Part shown: positions 1-10,942 of the stretch, in pieces | Layout: each line of letters opens with the position of its first letter | How positions within the stretch are numbered: position 1 is the stretch's first letter | Source: Asterias rubens | Lineage: Eukaryota; Echinodermata; Asteroidea; Forcipulatida; Asteriidae | Assembly: GCF_902459465.1 (NCBI RefSeq) | Contig: NC_047064.1 | Span: 1,824,762-1,888,761, forward strand | Reading direction: 5' to 3' | DNA: 64,000 bases | Made by a program: the position numbers and the translations under genes | The notes under the pieces: generated by a model | The model's input: the letters and a program-made list of their open reading frames with translations, nothing else | Told to the model about the DNA's origin: nothing | Database searches by the model: none

Positions 1-2270
1 GGTCACTGTGTGAAATGAGAATATCGTGAGAAAAATCTAGTTGATGTCAAATCATTATCACAAATTACAAATTGGTTGTTATGTTTTTGGCAATGTCAAA
101 GTCAGCTTTGATACATTAATGTAGTAAAGCGAATCTGAATTCAGCATCATAACAGTTTGACTATCCTCACACTGTAATACTCCGAACCCAATAGTCCTCA
201 CACGAGTTCAAGACTGCATGACGAGGCAGGCACGGAACACCGAGAAAAGCGAGAGGGTGCGAAAACCTTGTCGTCACGGGGCCGGGCCGTACGGCTGGCC
301 CGACGGGTGAAAACTCCACCTTCTCGCTGCCTTGGAGTCTCTTGCCCCTGGCTGGGGTAATTACTCACAGCTACCGTATACTGTCATCGTGTTGAATGGA
401 GAGCTGTGACGAGAAGGTCTTAGGGCTACTACTGTACAGCAACTTTCATCGTGAACAGCCTGTTTGCCACCCCGTTTATGGAAATCACACAATCCTTGGT
501 TGATATGAATCGAGGCTAAGTATCAAAATGATAATTTTGGTTTTGACTGGGATTATGCAAGCTCGAAGGATTAATAATGATTTATGTTTTGTTTTTAGGA
601 AAGAAAGAGCAACCTTGCCCCTGCAAGATGACTTATTGGATAATAAGCCAGTTCGTCTGTAAATTCGTTTTTATTGTTTCAATGCTTGAGAAACTACCCC
701 TTTCTCAACACTACGTTACTTCAAAGGGAGCTGTTTCTCACATGTTTTATATTATCAACAGTTCGCCATTGCTCATCACAAAGATACGTTTTTATGCTAA
801 TATTTATTTTGGTTAGGAAAGAAAGACATGGAAATTACCGGGATGAAAATACGCACATTGCAAGTTATGATTATAATTAAGCAATTCCATATGTATTTAT
901 TATTGGAGGCAGTTGTATTTTTTTCAACAAGTTTGTTCTGTTTTGGGGGTTGCCTTGTGTTTATTATAGTGGTAAACACGTATACTGCTGCCTTATGGCG
1001 AATAATATGTAACTAACATGTACAGGGGTAAACCAAATCACAGTTATGGGTTGTCTTTTAACAGCAGATGTCCCTTGTGACGTAGGGGTCAAAATATCAA
1101 TGCCAAACCAACGCATTGATGAACCTTCATGGTGTGTATTGTTGTGTTCCCCTATAGACAAGTACACTAAACCATATTATTACCCCAAAACTGTCACCAA
1201 GGATGACTCAAGTGAACTGTAGCTCGCGCAAGCCAGAGTATACCTGCAAACAAGAATGCTTGCTACATGTATATGTGAACAAGAGACACCGAGATTAACC
1301 TCAAGCATGTACACGACGTATGTGTACATGTTGTACGCCATATGAACAGAGGAAAGCAACATGGTTATAGTGGTATCAGTGGAAGTAGTAGTGTCTATTT
1401 TCTGTATTAATGGTAATAAGATGCAACTTATACATTTCCATTTCCTCGAGTGCTTTTTATACTGATTTGAAAATACAAAGCATACCAGTTGCAGGATTTC
1501 CACTGTACAAGCTCCCATCCATGTATTTTGCGTGTTCGAAAATAACAGCATGTGCACCATGAACTCTGAAAGAGCAGTACCTTCCAATATACACACACGC
1601 TGTTGATACAAAACAAAAACACCTTCTTTATCAAACCCAACTGAAAGCTGTTAGACGTGCAGTTGTGCCAGCATCGAAAAGGATACAAAAGTCCAGCATA
1701 TTGGTCGTCACCAGTGCATGACAAAATAAATGGCTCCAGAAGAGAACGAGGCACTGGACTGGAACCAAAACCTTTTGTCCGTGGGGCAAGATGCGCCTTT
1801 TCCCCGCCGGCAGGACAGTGATGTGTGACGGGGACAGACAACGGGCCGCTGGGCTCGGTGGTCGAACCGATGGCATTGTCTTTATATTCGGGGAATCAAT
1901 GGGGGGTAGTCTGTCATGGTGTTTTGTTCAGTTGAATAAATGATAGAAAATCTGATAAATGACAAAGTAGTTGTCACTGCTGTATTTTTTATTGTTTGAT
2001 TTATTTATAGTAATTGTATTGTTTGTTTGTTTTAAGTATTATACCATCAATTCCATAATTTCTCGTAATTGACTGCCGTGTCACTACAAAGGGTAAACAA
2101 AAACAGCGAACCTATACTTGTGCAAAGTTATATTGATGATATAGGCCTATTGCATCATAAGAAGAAGTGTACATTATTATACTGGCGTTATATCTATTCA
2201 TTTGTTTATTTATGTAGTGTTACAAATCGGTGAACATTTCAGTTCATCAAGGTCTCTAGAGAAAACAGTA
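1..2270. other. Hox5 far-upstream intergenic DNA
   Basis: No coding exon or RNA gene is recognisable here. The reading frames are short and lack any known domain. The stretch about 190-360 is clearly more GC-rich than its surroundings and carries no repeat signature seen elsewhere in the window, so it is a candidate conserved regulatory patch or a fragment of an unrecognised exon. A degraded MITE piece lies at about 592-817. The rest (820-2270) is AT-rich with nothing I can name. Confidence 0.5.
592..817 (+). repeat. Degraded partial copy of the 0.38-kb MITE family
   Basis: The right half matches the family: TACTTCAAAGGGAGCTGTTT and the following ATGTTTTATATTATCAACAG, ending in TTATGCTAATATTTATTTTG. 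The left end and the central palindrome are not recognisable, so this is an old truncated copy. '+' here means the orientation in which the left end reads GGTAATTGTCAAAGACCAG. Confidence 0.6.
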
Positions 2271-2273
2271 GGT

Positions 2274-2690
2274 TTAAAGGCTGTGGACACTATTGGTAAT
2301 TACTCAAAACAATTTTTAGCATAACAAAAAACTTATTTGGTAACGAGTTGGAGAGCTGTTGATAGCACAACACATTGTGAGAAACGGCCCCCTCTGAAGT
2401 AATGTATTTTTCCATAAAGAAGTAATTGTCCACAACTTTTGATTTCAAGACCTCAGATTTAGAATATTTTGAGGTCTCGAAATCAAGCATCTGAAAGCAC
2501 CAACTTCGTGTGACAAGAGTGTTTTTGTTTGTTTCTTTCATATCTCGAACTTCGACGACCAATTGAGCTCAAATTTTCACAGGTTGGTTATTTTATGCGT
2601 ATGTTGAGATACACCAAGTGAGAAGACTAGTCTTTTACAATTACCAAGACTGGTCTTTTACAATTACCAACAGTGTCCAGTTTCTTTAAA
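2274..2690 (-). repeat. MITE copy (0.38-kb family) with internal duplication near one end
   Basis: Starts AAAGGCTGTGGACACTATTG, has the central self-complementary block around 2440-2490 (TTTCAAGACCTCAGATTTAG then TTTGAGGTCTCGAAATC) and ends in CAACAGTGTCCAGTTTCTTT. Near the end the segment AGACTAGTCTTTTACAATTACC is followed by an almost identical AGACTGGTCTTTTACAATTACC, a local duplication of about 25 bp absent from other copies. Confidence 0.85.
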
Positions 2691-4740
2691 TACACTTGTC
2701 TTCTCCCGCGATTTTATTAAGTTTCTTGTTTGCCAATTACGAAAATCCAAACAACAGCTGAGTAACGTGATGCAACTGTCTCGAACAAACCAGTTTTTAT
2801 AGTATTACTTTATTTCTCATGACCATTGGTAAAAGCTAAAAGGCTAAGTTTACCTTTTGTCTTGGGAACCGTTCCATTGATGTCATCACAATCATAATAT
2901 ACATTACAACTAACCTGTGAAAACTTTAGTCCAAAAGGTGCTCTCTTAATGTAAAAGAGTGAAAAACACAACTCTTCACATTTCGAGTTGTCCTTCAAAT
3001 GCTCTTTAAAATAGTGGTGCTTATTTCACTCTTTTAGAGGGATTTTACTCCAGGACGGAGTGAAAAAATCACTAAAAAAGATGCAAACTTCAATCTTAAA
3101 GAGTGGGAGACCACTCGAAAAAGAGTAGTTCCCCATATGGTTCTTCAAGGAGTGCTTTTCACTCTTTTTGATTTAGAGAGCGGTCGCGATGTTGAGATAA
3201 TGTGGAGCGGTTTATGTCCACGCAGGAAGAATAATTCGTAATAATAACAGGAATACAAAAGTCGGGGAAACAAATCTTTTCTTTAGATTGAACATTTTGT
3301 TGAACCGCTTTCTCTAAAATCACATTTATGATAAAGGAAGTGTTTCTCAAAATATTATACATTATCAACGTATGTGGTGCTTCAAAGTAGGCTACGGTCA
3401 AGGTATAACTTTTGAAGTAATTACCAAAGGTATAAAAACATTCATGAAATGAAGGTAGCCAAAGCGAGGCTGAGTGGCAAACTAAGTAGTCTGAACTCTT
3501 GTTGATGCATTGGGAGTCAGTGCACACTGTAGTGTCTATGTACACAAGGTATGTGAATACTGTTTATTTTGTTTAATTTTAATAATTCAAATTTACATGA
3601 GATTTGAATAAACATTAAAACTAGAAGCGTCATCCCATTACGTCATCACACTCAAAACAAAACTTTTAAATTGCATCCATGCTTATGGCGGTTAGGTTTA
3701 ACCATCTCATCGTTTCAGGCACGAAGCCAGCTTTATTGTGTGTAAGGGTATGTTAGGGGGGGGGGGGGGCAAAGTAATTTTTGGGGTCTCCATTCAGGGT
3801 ATCAAAGTTAAACACGTGTACTAATATGATCGAGTTTGCAGAACGCATAACTGTTGAAACATACGTTTTCACCGCCAGAGGGATACAATGCAATTTGTTA
3901 CGATCGAAACTCGGCCAAGCTGGCACCGATAGCAGAAACACACCGTCCTCAATTATAAAGTAATGAGAAGAAGCAAAAAAAAAAAATAATAAAAAATGAC
4001 GGCAAAACAACTTTTGGTTGGAAGCCTACAACAGCTTTCTATAATAAAGAACTATTTAAGAAACATTGAACTTCGAAATGAGATGCCCATGTAAATAATC
4101 ATGATTGGGATAACATTACACTACCGAGTGTAAACTTGTTATGTGTTTTCACATGCACCATTTTGTCTTACATTTTCACTTTGCCGTCCGCATTCACGCC
4201 CGTGTGAGGGGTTATTGTGACTCCCAACCCCACCCCTTCCCATGCCAACATGCTGGCAACAACATGGTGTTGTTTGAATACAATGTTTCGTATATATGTT
4301 ACACATTTGTATTTTTGTTCTTTCATTGTGGACCTTTGTTCTGAATTTTATTTTGTACTGTTATTGTTGAGACGAATAGTTATTTATGAGAAATGTATTA
4401 TTGCACTTTCACTGGGCACCTACAGGTAATATCACAGAAAAGAGTTGTTGCATTTCAAATAAAACAATAATATTGTATTTTCCAACACTTCGAATAGAAG
4501 ACAAGTGTACCCATCGTACACTCTTATATCGGTGACCATATAGAATGTAGATAGATATAGAGTTTGTATCTATCCTCCATTCATACACCATACTCAGTGC
4601 ACAACTTGAGTTCTTCAAAATCTGAAAATTATCCATGTATGACAAAGTATACTTTACATACAGTTATTTATGAGTATTTCTTTTTATGGTTGTATCTCCA
4701 TTGAGTGTGTGTCACCGAACAAAAGCCCCCACGTCATCAG
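2691..4740. other. Upstream intergenic DNA
   Basis: No gene is supported. At about 2920-3180 several variants of ACTCTTT/AAAGAGT occur on both strands within 250 bp, suggesting an old fold-back repeat. A run of 14 G lies at 3756-3769. The remainder is AT-rich non-coding DNA in which I see no structure. Confidence 0.45.
3756..3769 (+). repeat. Poly(G) run, 14 G
   Basis: Uninterrupted run of 14 G. One of about a dozen G or C homopolymers of 10 or more in this window. Confidence 0.95.
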
Positions 4741-5008
4741 TCACCTTTTAGGTGAAGGGGAAACTGTTTGTTTAGATGATTGGTTGCCTTAATCACGTGG
4801 TTTACTGTGTTTCTCTTCCGTATTTGGTAGTTGGTGCTGACCTACGTTGAGGTAAGTCGTGGTGTGCTCCATTCATCATCTAGCAGTCGGTGCTTGAGTT
4901 GATCGGGACAGCTAGACAGCCAGAGCAGCTCTTACCACGGCAGCAGTCAAGCCACTAATATCCACAAGGGTCACAAATCAAAGAGGTATAGCCCTAGCTA
5001 CAAGACAG
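4741..5008 (+). promoter_or_regulatory. Probable Hox5 promoter and 5' UTR
   Basis: The 270 bases before the Hox5 start are less AT-rich than the DNA upstream and hold plausible proximal elements: TGATTGG (inverted CCAAT) near 4779, ATCACGTGG (E-box CACGTG) near 4793, and a strong splice-donor-like GAG/GTAAGT at 4850-4857. I see no convincing TATA box. The ATG at 5009 is preceded by ACAAGACAG, a purine at -3 being acceptable context. The transcription start cannot be placed from sequence alone. Confidence 0.5.
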
Positions 5009-5483
5009 ATGAGCTCTTATTTCGCACACTCGTTGTCGACGACCGCGTCAGGCGATTTCCACCATGGGTCGGATTACCCTTCCGCTGTGGCTGTGCAGGG
5101 TTACACCCATCAGGCACCCCATTACCCGGCCAACAGTACCCCTGTTAACTACAGTTACAACTACGGGACGCAGTTGGACGGGAGTTTCTACCACATGGAT
5201 CGAACCCCGTCCATGGAGCCAACCGTGCCCCTAACCCACCCTCAGAGCTCGCCCGTATCCGGTGTAACGGCTACCACCACGTCGGCTTACAACCGGTGTC
5301 AGAACCAACATCAGACGGCGGCTTCGGGGGCCGCAGCCGCTGCGTCCGGGGTCTCCTGCGTGAAGATGACGAGTCAAAGTATGAGCGGAGATTGTGTCAA
5401 GTCAGCGATGAAGGGTGCACAGACAGCCCGACAACCTGAGCAGATATACCCATGGATGAGACGAATTCATTCCAACACAGCAG
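5009..5483 (+). CDS. Hox5: Hox5 homeobox protein, exon 1 (N-terminal part with YPWM motif)
   Basis: Encodes residues 1-158 and the first base of codon 159 of a Hox transcription factor acting in the nucleus. The protein opens MSSYFAHS, the N-terminal MSSYF signature shared with Hox5 proteins (and close to Hox4/6). A Tyr/Pro/Ser-rich stretch follows, then an Ala-rich patch at about 104-112, and the PBC-binding hexapeptide IYPWMRR at 146-152 just before the splice site, as in other anterior and central Hox genes. The donor is CAG/GTAAGT at 5481-5489; the frame breaks after one base of codon 159 and continues in exon 2 at 19486. The reading frame runs on past the donor to 5557, but that tail is intronic. 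The start is the only in-frame ATG giving the MSSY motif. Paralogue group 5 is favoured by the YPWMRRIH context, the homeodomain in exon 2 and mir-10 downstream. Confidence 0.93.
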
Positions 5484-5699
5484 GTAAGTCTAATATTATC
5501 TTAAACTTTCAAATATTCGCATTAAGCTCGAAACAATTTATACAAAGTCAAGCCTGACCAAAATGATTAGTTGCAAACTAATTTGGACAAGAGTTTGAAC
5601 ATGGTTGATGGCCAATACCGCTGGTCATAACCTGTGTTCACCCTGTCTGTGTCCTTGCTAAAATATGGACGTTTTACCTTTTTTTTTTTTTTTTTTTTT

Positions 5700-6055
5700 A
5701 GGATTTGGGTACCTTTTCAAAATGTCCATAGATTTACAAAAACTTACAGTGTTTGAAGATAATGATAGTGGAAAGCTTGCCTTCAAATATTACTTACTGA
5801 GGTGCTGTAGTTTTTGAGAAATGAGTAAAACAATGTCATGAAAATACGGTTGTAAATGTTTAAAATAATTTTCGTCTCATAAGACGAAAATTATTTTCAT
5901 TGTTTTACTCATTTCCCCCAAAAAACTACAGCACCTCAGCACGTAATATTTTCAGGGAAGCTTTATACTATCATTATCTTCAAACTGTGTAAGTTTAGTG
6001 TAAATCTGTGGACATTGTGTGTTTTTGTCCTACAAAAGTTACATAGACCCTTTAA
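5700..6055. repeat. Fold-back (inverted-repeat) element, about 350 bp
   Basis: The two halves are reverse complements over most of their length: about 5727-5835 (TACAGTGTTTGAAGATAATG ... GAGGTGCTGTAG) pairs with about 5900-6018 (CTACAGCACCTCAG ... ATTATCTTCAAACTGTGTAA). The centre is a perfect 16-bp stem (5862-5877 with 5882-5897) around the 4-base loop CATA. No coding capacity. A MITE or fold-back transposon is likely. A related half copy lies near 53925-54000. Confidence 0.85.
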
Positions 6056-7640
6056 ACATTGTTAAATTAAACTTTATAAACATTTTCCTGTTTCTTTTTG
6101 CAAACTTGTTTTCCTGTATTTTGTTCGTTTGCTGATGTCACGTCAAGCAGAACTGAACCCATTCTTAGTTAGTCACAAACCATTTATCTAAACCTCTAGG
6201 GATATGTCTTGCTAATATGGGATTTACTTGATACATCTTTTGTTTTCCCATCATTTTTTTTGTTTTGTTTCGTTACCACTGAAATTTAATTAATAGATGG
6301 TCGACAAGAAAATGTAGCATCAACCTATTTATATTGACGAGTCGTTTGTATGCTATACCTGCTCTTTATTGCACATTCAAAATTGTAGCTCAGATTCAGC
6401 CATTGTGGAATTATTAAAGCAAAAATAATTTGATTTAATTTAATGATTAATCTTTTGGAGAAACAAACGAAGATAATGTTGTCCCTACTAACATAAATGG
6501 GAGGGGGGTAATCACAATAATTATAACGAGTGGCTTAACAATGCCTGTTAGGTTTCTCTTCATAAATCAACCCACGTACCAAATCATTATGTATACGACA
6601 CATCATCGCAGGCAAATACTCCAGCTATTCATTGAATTATATCAACTTCAATTTGGCTAAAATCCTCTAATTTGCATCAATACAGCCCCTTTAGTTAATT
6701 GTAATTTAAATGTTTGCTTTTGTCTGATTCCATTGTTGTGAGAAACATGTGCGTAACCAGAGCATTGGATACAAACCACCGAAGCATGACTTCACTGATA
6801 GGCATATTATGTATTCTGTAACAGCAAGTTTTAAAGACAATGGCGCAACTCAAATAATAACAAATTGGTTTGTGGTAGGTTTTGTCTCATGAGAAAACAT
6901 TCCTTACTTTCACAAATAGTTGGAAACGAAGACGTACAGGTTAGCCATGTATGTTAATATAATTGTAAAGAAGAAATTTCACAGACAACATTTTCTGTAA
7001 TTTTGTTTTTTGTTTGACAACATTCCTAAAAAGTATTCGGCAATATATGTTGTTTAACAATCAAACCTCGACATTGATGGACATTTTCGAGTTGTCGTGC
7101 ATGAACTTAAGGCACCAAATTGAAAGTGAGTTGACCGCAATTCATGCGGTATAAATGGGGAAATAACTTCACTACAAACAAATATTACACATATAAATCA
7201 ATAAATAATGAAAATAATGAAATCCATGCGATACCTTTAAACTTTGCATGGCGCCCATTGCCTTTGGCAATCCAAATAAATGTATACATTAAACAAAATA
7301 TTAGACAGCAGCAACAGTTGTCTTGCATAACATGAAAGGTATTTAAAACAAATGCCTTTGAGCAAAATATTTTGAAAAACAAACAATTATATAAATATTA
7401 AAATAAAGTTTCCGGTGCCACGCATTTTATGTAAATTTTTTGTCTCGTGTTTTTAGATAATTATTTTTTCTTAATTCATTCATTCAATTCATTCGTTTAT
7501 TAATTCAATTAGGTTTATTAAAAATATCACAAAATACACGACATAAGTTCCAAAGACTTTAAATTGGCTTGTTTACATGTTCACATCATAATTGTTAGAT
7601 GCTCTGCAGAATAATTATAATGACAATTACAACACATGTT
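6056..7640. other. Intronic DNA without recognisable features
   Basis: AT-rich. TAATTA-type homeodomain core motifs are frequent, as expected by chance at this base composition. I see no gene, palindrome or repeat-family match. Confidence 0.4.
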
Positions 7641-7649
7641 ATTTAGCCG

Positions 7650-8166
7650 TTACCCTAACACCGATGTGTGTAAGCACTGTACTCAATATTTTTTTTCCGA
7701 GTTCCGGAGACAACAACAAAAACCAGGCATATAACTCGGTGGGATTCGAACCCACGACCTTTGCAAATATATAGCATACGTATTACAAACTACCGAGAAA
7801 GCCCGGTAGCTAGAGGCAGTTGGAATCCTGCATACGGCGAGAACCGCAACGATTTAAATAAATATTAAAATTGGTTTTTACCCATATACAGCGATGTTTA
7901 ATAGCACTGTATACTCAGTGCTTTCCCGAATCCTGTGAACATCACATGCATATTACTCGGGTGGGATTCGAACCCACGACCCCTGTGATTCTAGAGCAGT
8001 GTCTTACCAACTAGACTACCGATATTGCCTGGTAGATAGAGGAAGTTCGAATCCCATGTTTTATAATAGATGTAATGAAATCCCACTTGAGAGATGCCTG
8101 TGATTTTGTTTCACAGAGCTGTGGAAAGTACCGAGTATACAGTGCTTATACACATCGGTGTATAAA
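7650..8166 (-). repeat. Composite repeat with two tRNA-like (SINE-type) modules and inverted ends
   Basis: Two related modules, about 7728-7835 and 7950-8057, each carry GTGGGATTCGAACCCACGAC, the T-arm of a tRNA read on the - strand. In the second, the - strand reads TAGTCTAGTTGG (box A type) about 40 bases before GGTTCGAATCC (box B), so it is tRNA-derived. Each module is preceded by a related block (CACTGTACTCAATA and CACTGTATACTCAGTG), and the reverse complement of that block (CGAGTATACAGTGCTTATAC) closes the region at about 8125-8166. No intact tRNA cloverleaf forms. It looks like a SINE captured in, or forming, a fold-back element. Confidence 0.7.
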
Positions 8167-8633
8167 GATACAACCAAAATAATATATTCCTCAATGCAAA
8201 TACAAATCTTGTTGTATACCATAATGACAAAACCCCCATAAACTTTGATTTTTATTATTTCGCCCGTTAATCAGATACTATGTCAATACACAACGTAACT
8301 TGCACCTGCATGTGCCTAAAACAGGTGACAGAGCTTTTTATGTAACTTTACCACAAAGCCAACAATACTACGGCACATAACCTTTCTCAAAGTGCACTCA
8401 CTTCTCTGACTCTGAGGTATTACCGTGATGGTCAAACCCATGGCCAACGGTCCGACTCTCAAGAGTTATTTGTATGAATAATTTCGATGTATAAAATATT
8501 TCATTAATAAGACTAGTATTAGTCACTGTGATATTATCTCAAAAAGGAGGCTTACACTTTTTAGATGGCAAATCCCAAGAAACTTCAGTTATAAGACAGA
8601 CTTTGTAATTGAAGCTTTAACAGATGAGAGATA
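8167..8633. other. Intronic DNA without recognisable features
   Basis: Nothing recognised apart from the G run that follows it. Confidence 0.4.
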
Positions 8634-8648
8634 GGGGGGGGGGGGGGG
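8634..8648 (+). repeat. Poly(G) run, 15 G
   Basis: Uninterrupted G run shortly before a MITE copy. Confidence 0.95.
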
Positions 8649-8687
8649 AGAAACGTCATACACGTTCAGAATCGGGTTGCCGATCCC

Positions 8688-9020
8688 TTAAAGACACTGA
8701 ATACTGTTGGTAATTGTCAAAGACCAGTCTTCTCACTTGGTGTATCTCAACATATGCGCAAAATAACAAACCTGTGCAAATTTGAGCTCAATTGACGTAA
8801 AAGTTGCGAGATAATGTAAGAAAAAACACCCTTGTCCCACGAAGTTGTTGTGCTTCAGATGCTTGGTAAAATTACTTCTTTCTTGAAAACTACGTTACTT
8901 CAGAGGGAGCTGTTCCTCACAATGTTTTATACCATCAACCTCTCCCCATTACTCGGTACCAAGTAAGTTTTTATGCTAACAATTAGTTGGATAATTACCA
9001 ATAGTGTCCACTGCCTTTAA
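8688..9020 (+). repeat. MITE copy lacking the central palindrome
   Basis: Both ends are present (TTAAAGACACTGAATACTGT at left, AATAGTGTCCACTGCCTTTA at right). The body matches the family up to TTCAGATGCTTGG and resumes at AAAATTACTTC, so the roughly 45-bp self-complementary core has been deleted precisely. Inferred mechanism: loss of a hairpin during replication. Confidence 0.85.
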
Positions 9021-9156
9021 GAGTCTATATATTAGGCTGGAGAAGAAAAAAACTGACGGTTTAATATGGCTTGGAATTCGTTTACTCGCAATATCAATTT
9101 ATGAATGTTCTCCATGAACTGGACCATAGGGTTCACCTTTTTATCGTTCAAGGAGA

Positions 9157-9170
9157 GGGGGGGGGGGGGG
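9157..9170 (+). repeat. Poly(G) run, 14 G
   Basis: Uninterrupted G run of 14. Confidence 0.95.
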
Positions 9171-9860
9171 CTCACATTAGTGATGACACAACAAATCTAA
9201 TACCAATTAAATACAAAAGGTTTTGAGGAATCAGCTGCTATTTGTCAAAGGACTTCAGGTCGTAGGTCGGCTTTAACGTATCCGTTTAGCCAATACAGTA
9301 AGCCATGCGTAACAGCAGCTTGATTGTGACTTTACAACTAATCTCAATAATAAACTATGATGATGATGATGAAATTAATTATTATTGTTATTATTATGAT
9401 GTTATTGTTATTGTAATTTCGATTCAATGCACTTGAGTTTGCTCCATATGGCGTTTGAATTGAGACAGCTGATTTTAAAATCTGATTTGATTATAAAATA
9501 ATAGCTGAATACTTTATGTAGAAAGCATGCATCCTTTATAAAACACGGTGGATCATTTATCATGTCTTATCAGCAGATTACACAAATTAATAATGATATT
9601 GTTTTAGAGTAAACGACATTATGTGTATTGATACAAATAAGTTATTGTTTTTGTTTTGCCCAATTTGTTAACCAGTGATGAAGTCAATGGTTTTATCAAA
9701 TTTCCGAATACACTCAGTTTATTCTAAACTCCAGGATTTTAATGTTAGCCCTATTTTGAGTCATATGGCGGATAGTTCTTTCTTTTGTTTACCGCTTCGA
9801 ATTGGACAATGAACACGATTTTCAAACCCCGCTCCAGGCAGAACAACTCGAAGGTTCACT

Positions 9861-10222
9861 TCAAGACACTGGACACCTGATGTATCTCAGCATATGCATA
9901 AAATAACAAACCTGTGAAAATTTGAGCTCAATTGGTCGTCAAAGTTGTGAGATAATAATGGCAGAAAAAAACCTTTTTGCACAACTCGTGTGCTTTCAGA
10001 TGCTTGATTTCGAGAACTCAAAATCCAATAATGAGGTATCGAAATCAAATTCAAATATTTTAGTGAGACATTATTTCTTTCTCAAAAACTATACGCTACT
10101 TCAGAGGGAGCTGTTTCTCACACTATTTTATATTATTAACAGCTCTCCATTACTCGTTACCAATTCAGGTTTCATGCTAATAATTATTTTGAGTAATTAT
10201 TAATAGTGTCCAGTGCCTTTAA
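9861..10222 (+). repeat. MITE copy (0.38-kb family)
   Basis: Left end shortened (TCAAGACACTGGACACCTGA runs straight into TGTATCTCAGCATATG, missing about 30 bases). The rest is typical and ends in AATAGTGTCCAGTGCCTTTA. Confidence 0.85.
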
Positions 10223-10558
10223 TATAAATATAATAATTATGAATTATGAACTCCATATGTTTACATTGTTCGTGTTTGAAATCGTATATTCAATTCATTA
10301 TTTGTATATTGTATACACAGCCACCTTTAATTTACTGTCCTGGGTCTATTACAATGTAACGGTCATATGTTGTTAAATGAATATTCATATCTGCCCGTGG
10401 CAGTCAGACTATGGTACATCTGTGTATTGTCATCCTGGTCAATATAAAGTCTTGTTTGTCAGAGATTACTCGTGCAAACTTTACTTTTTTAGAAACATAT
10501 TTTCGAAGTGAAGTTTCTGACTAAGAGAATCCCTCAATCAAAATTGTAGCAATAACAC

Positions 10559-10942
10559 TTTAAGGCAGTGGACACTTTTGGTAAATAAATTACTCAAAAA
10601 CAATTATTAGCATAAAACCTTCCTTGGCAACGAGTAATGGGGAGCTGTTTGTAAAACATTGTGAGAAAGACTCCCTCTAAAGTAATGTAGTTTTCGAGAA
10701 GGAAGCAATTTTCCACGAATTTGATTTCGAGACCTCATAATATAGTTAGATTTTGAGGTCTCGAAATCAAACATCTAAAATCACACGGCTTCGTGTGACA
10801 AGGGTGTTTTTTTCTTTCATTATTAGCTCGCAACTTCGACGACCGATTGTGCTTAAACTGTCACAGGTTTGTTATTGTATGCATATGTTGATATACACAA
10901 ACTCTGAAGGCCAATCTTTAACAATTACCTATAGTGCCTTTA
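10559..10942 (-). repeat. MITE copy (0.38-kb family)
   Basis: Begins TTAAGGCAGTGGACACTTTT and ends ATAGTGCCTTTAA. Central palindrome at about 10720-10770 (GATTTCGAGACCTCATAATA then TTTTGAGGTCTCGAAATC). Confidence 0.85.

Noticed and set aside
5484-5557. Extension of the exon 1 reading frame past the splice donor
   Set aside because: GTAAGT at 5484 joins in phase with the homeobox exon, and the YPWM motif just before it is the normal end of Hox exon 1.
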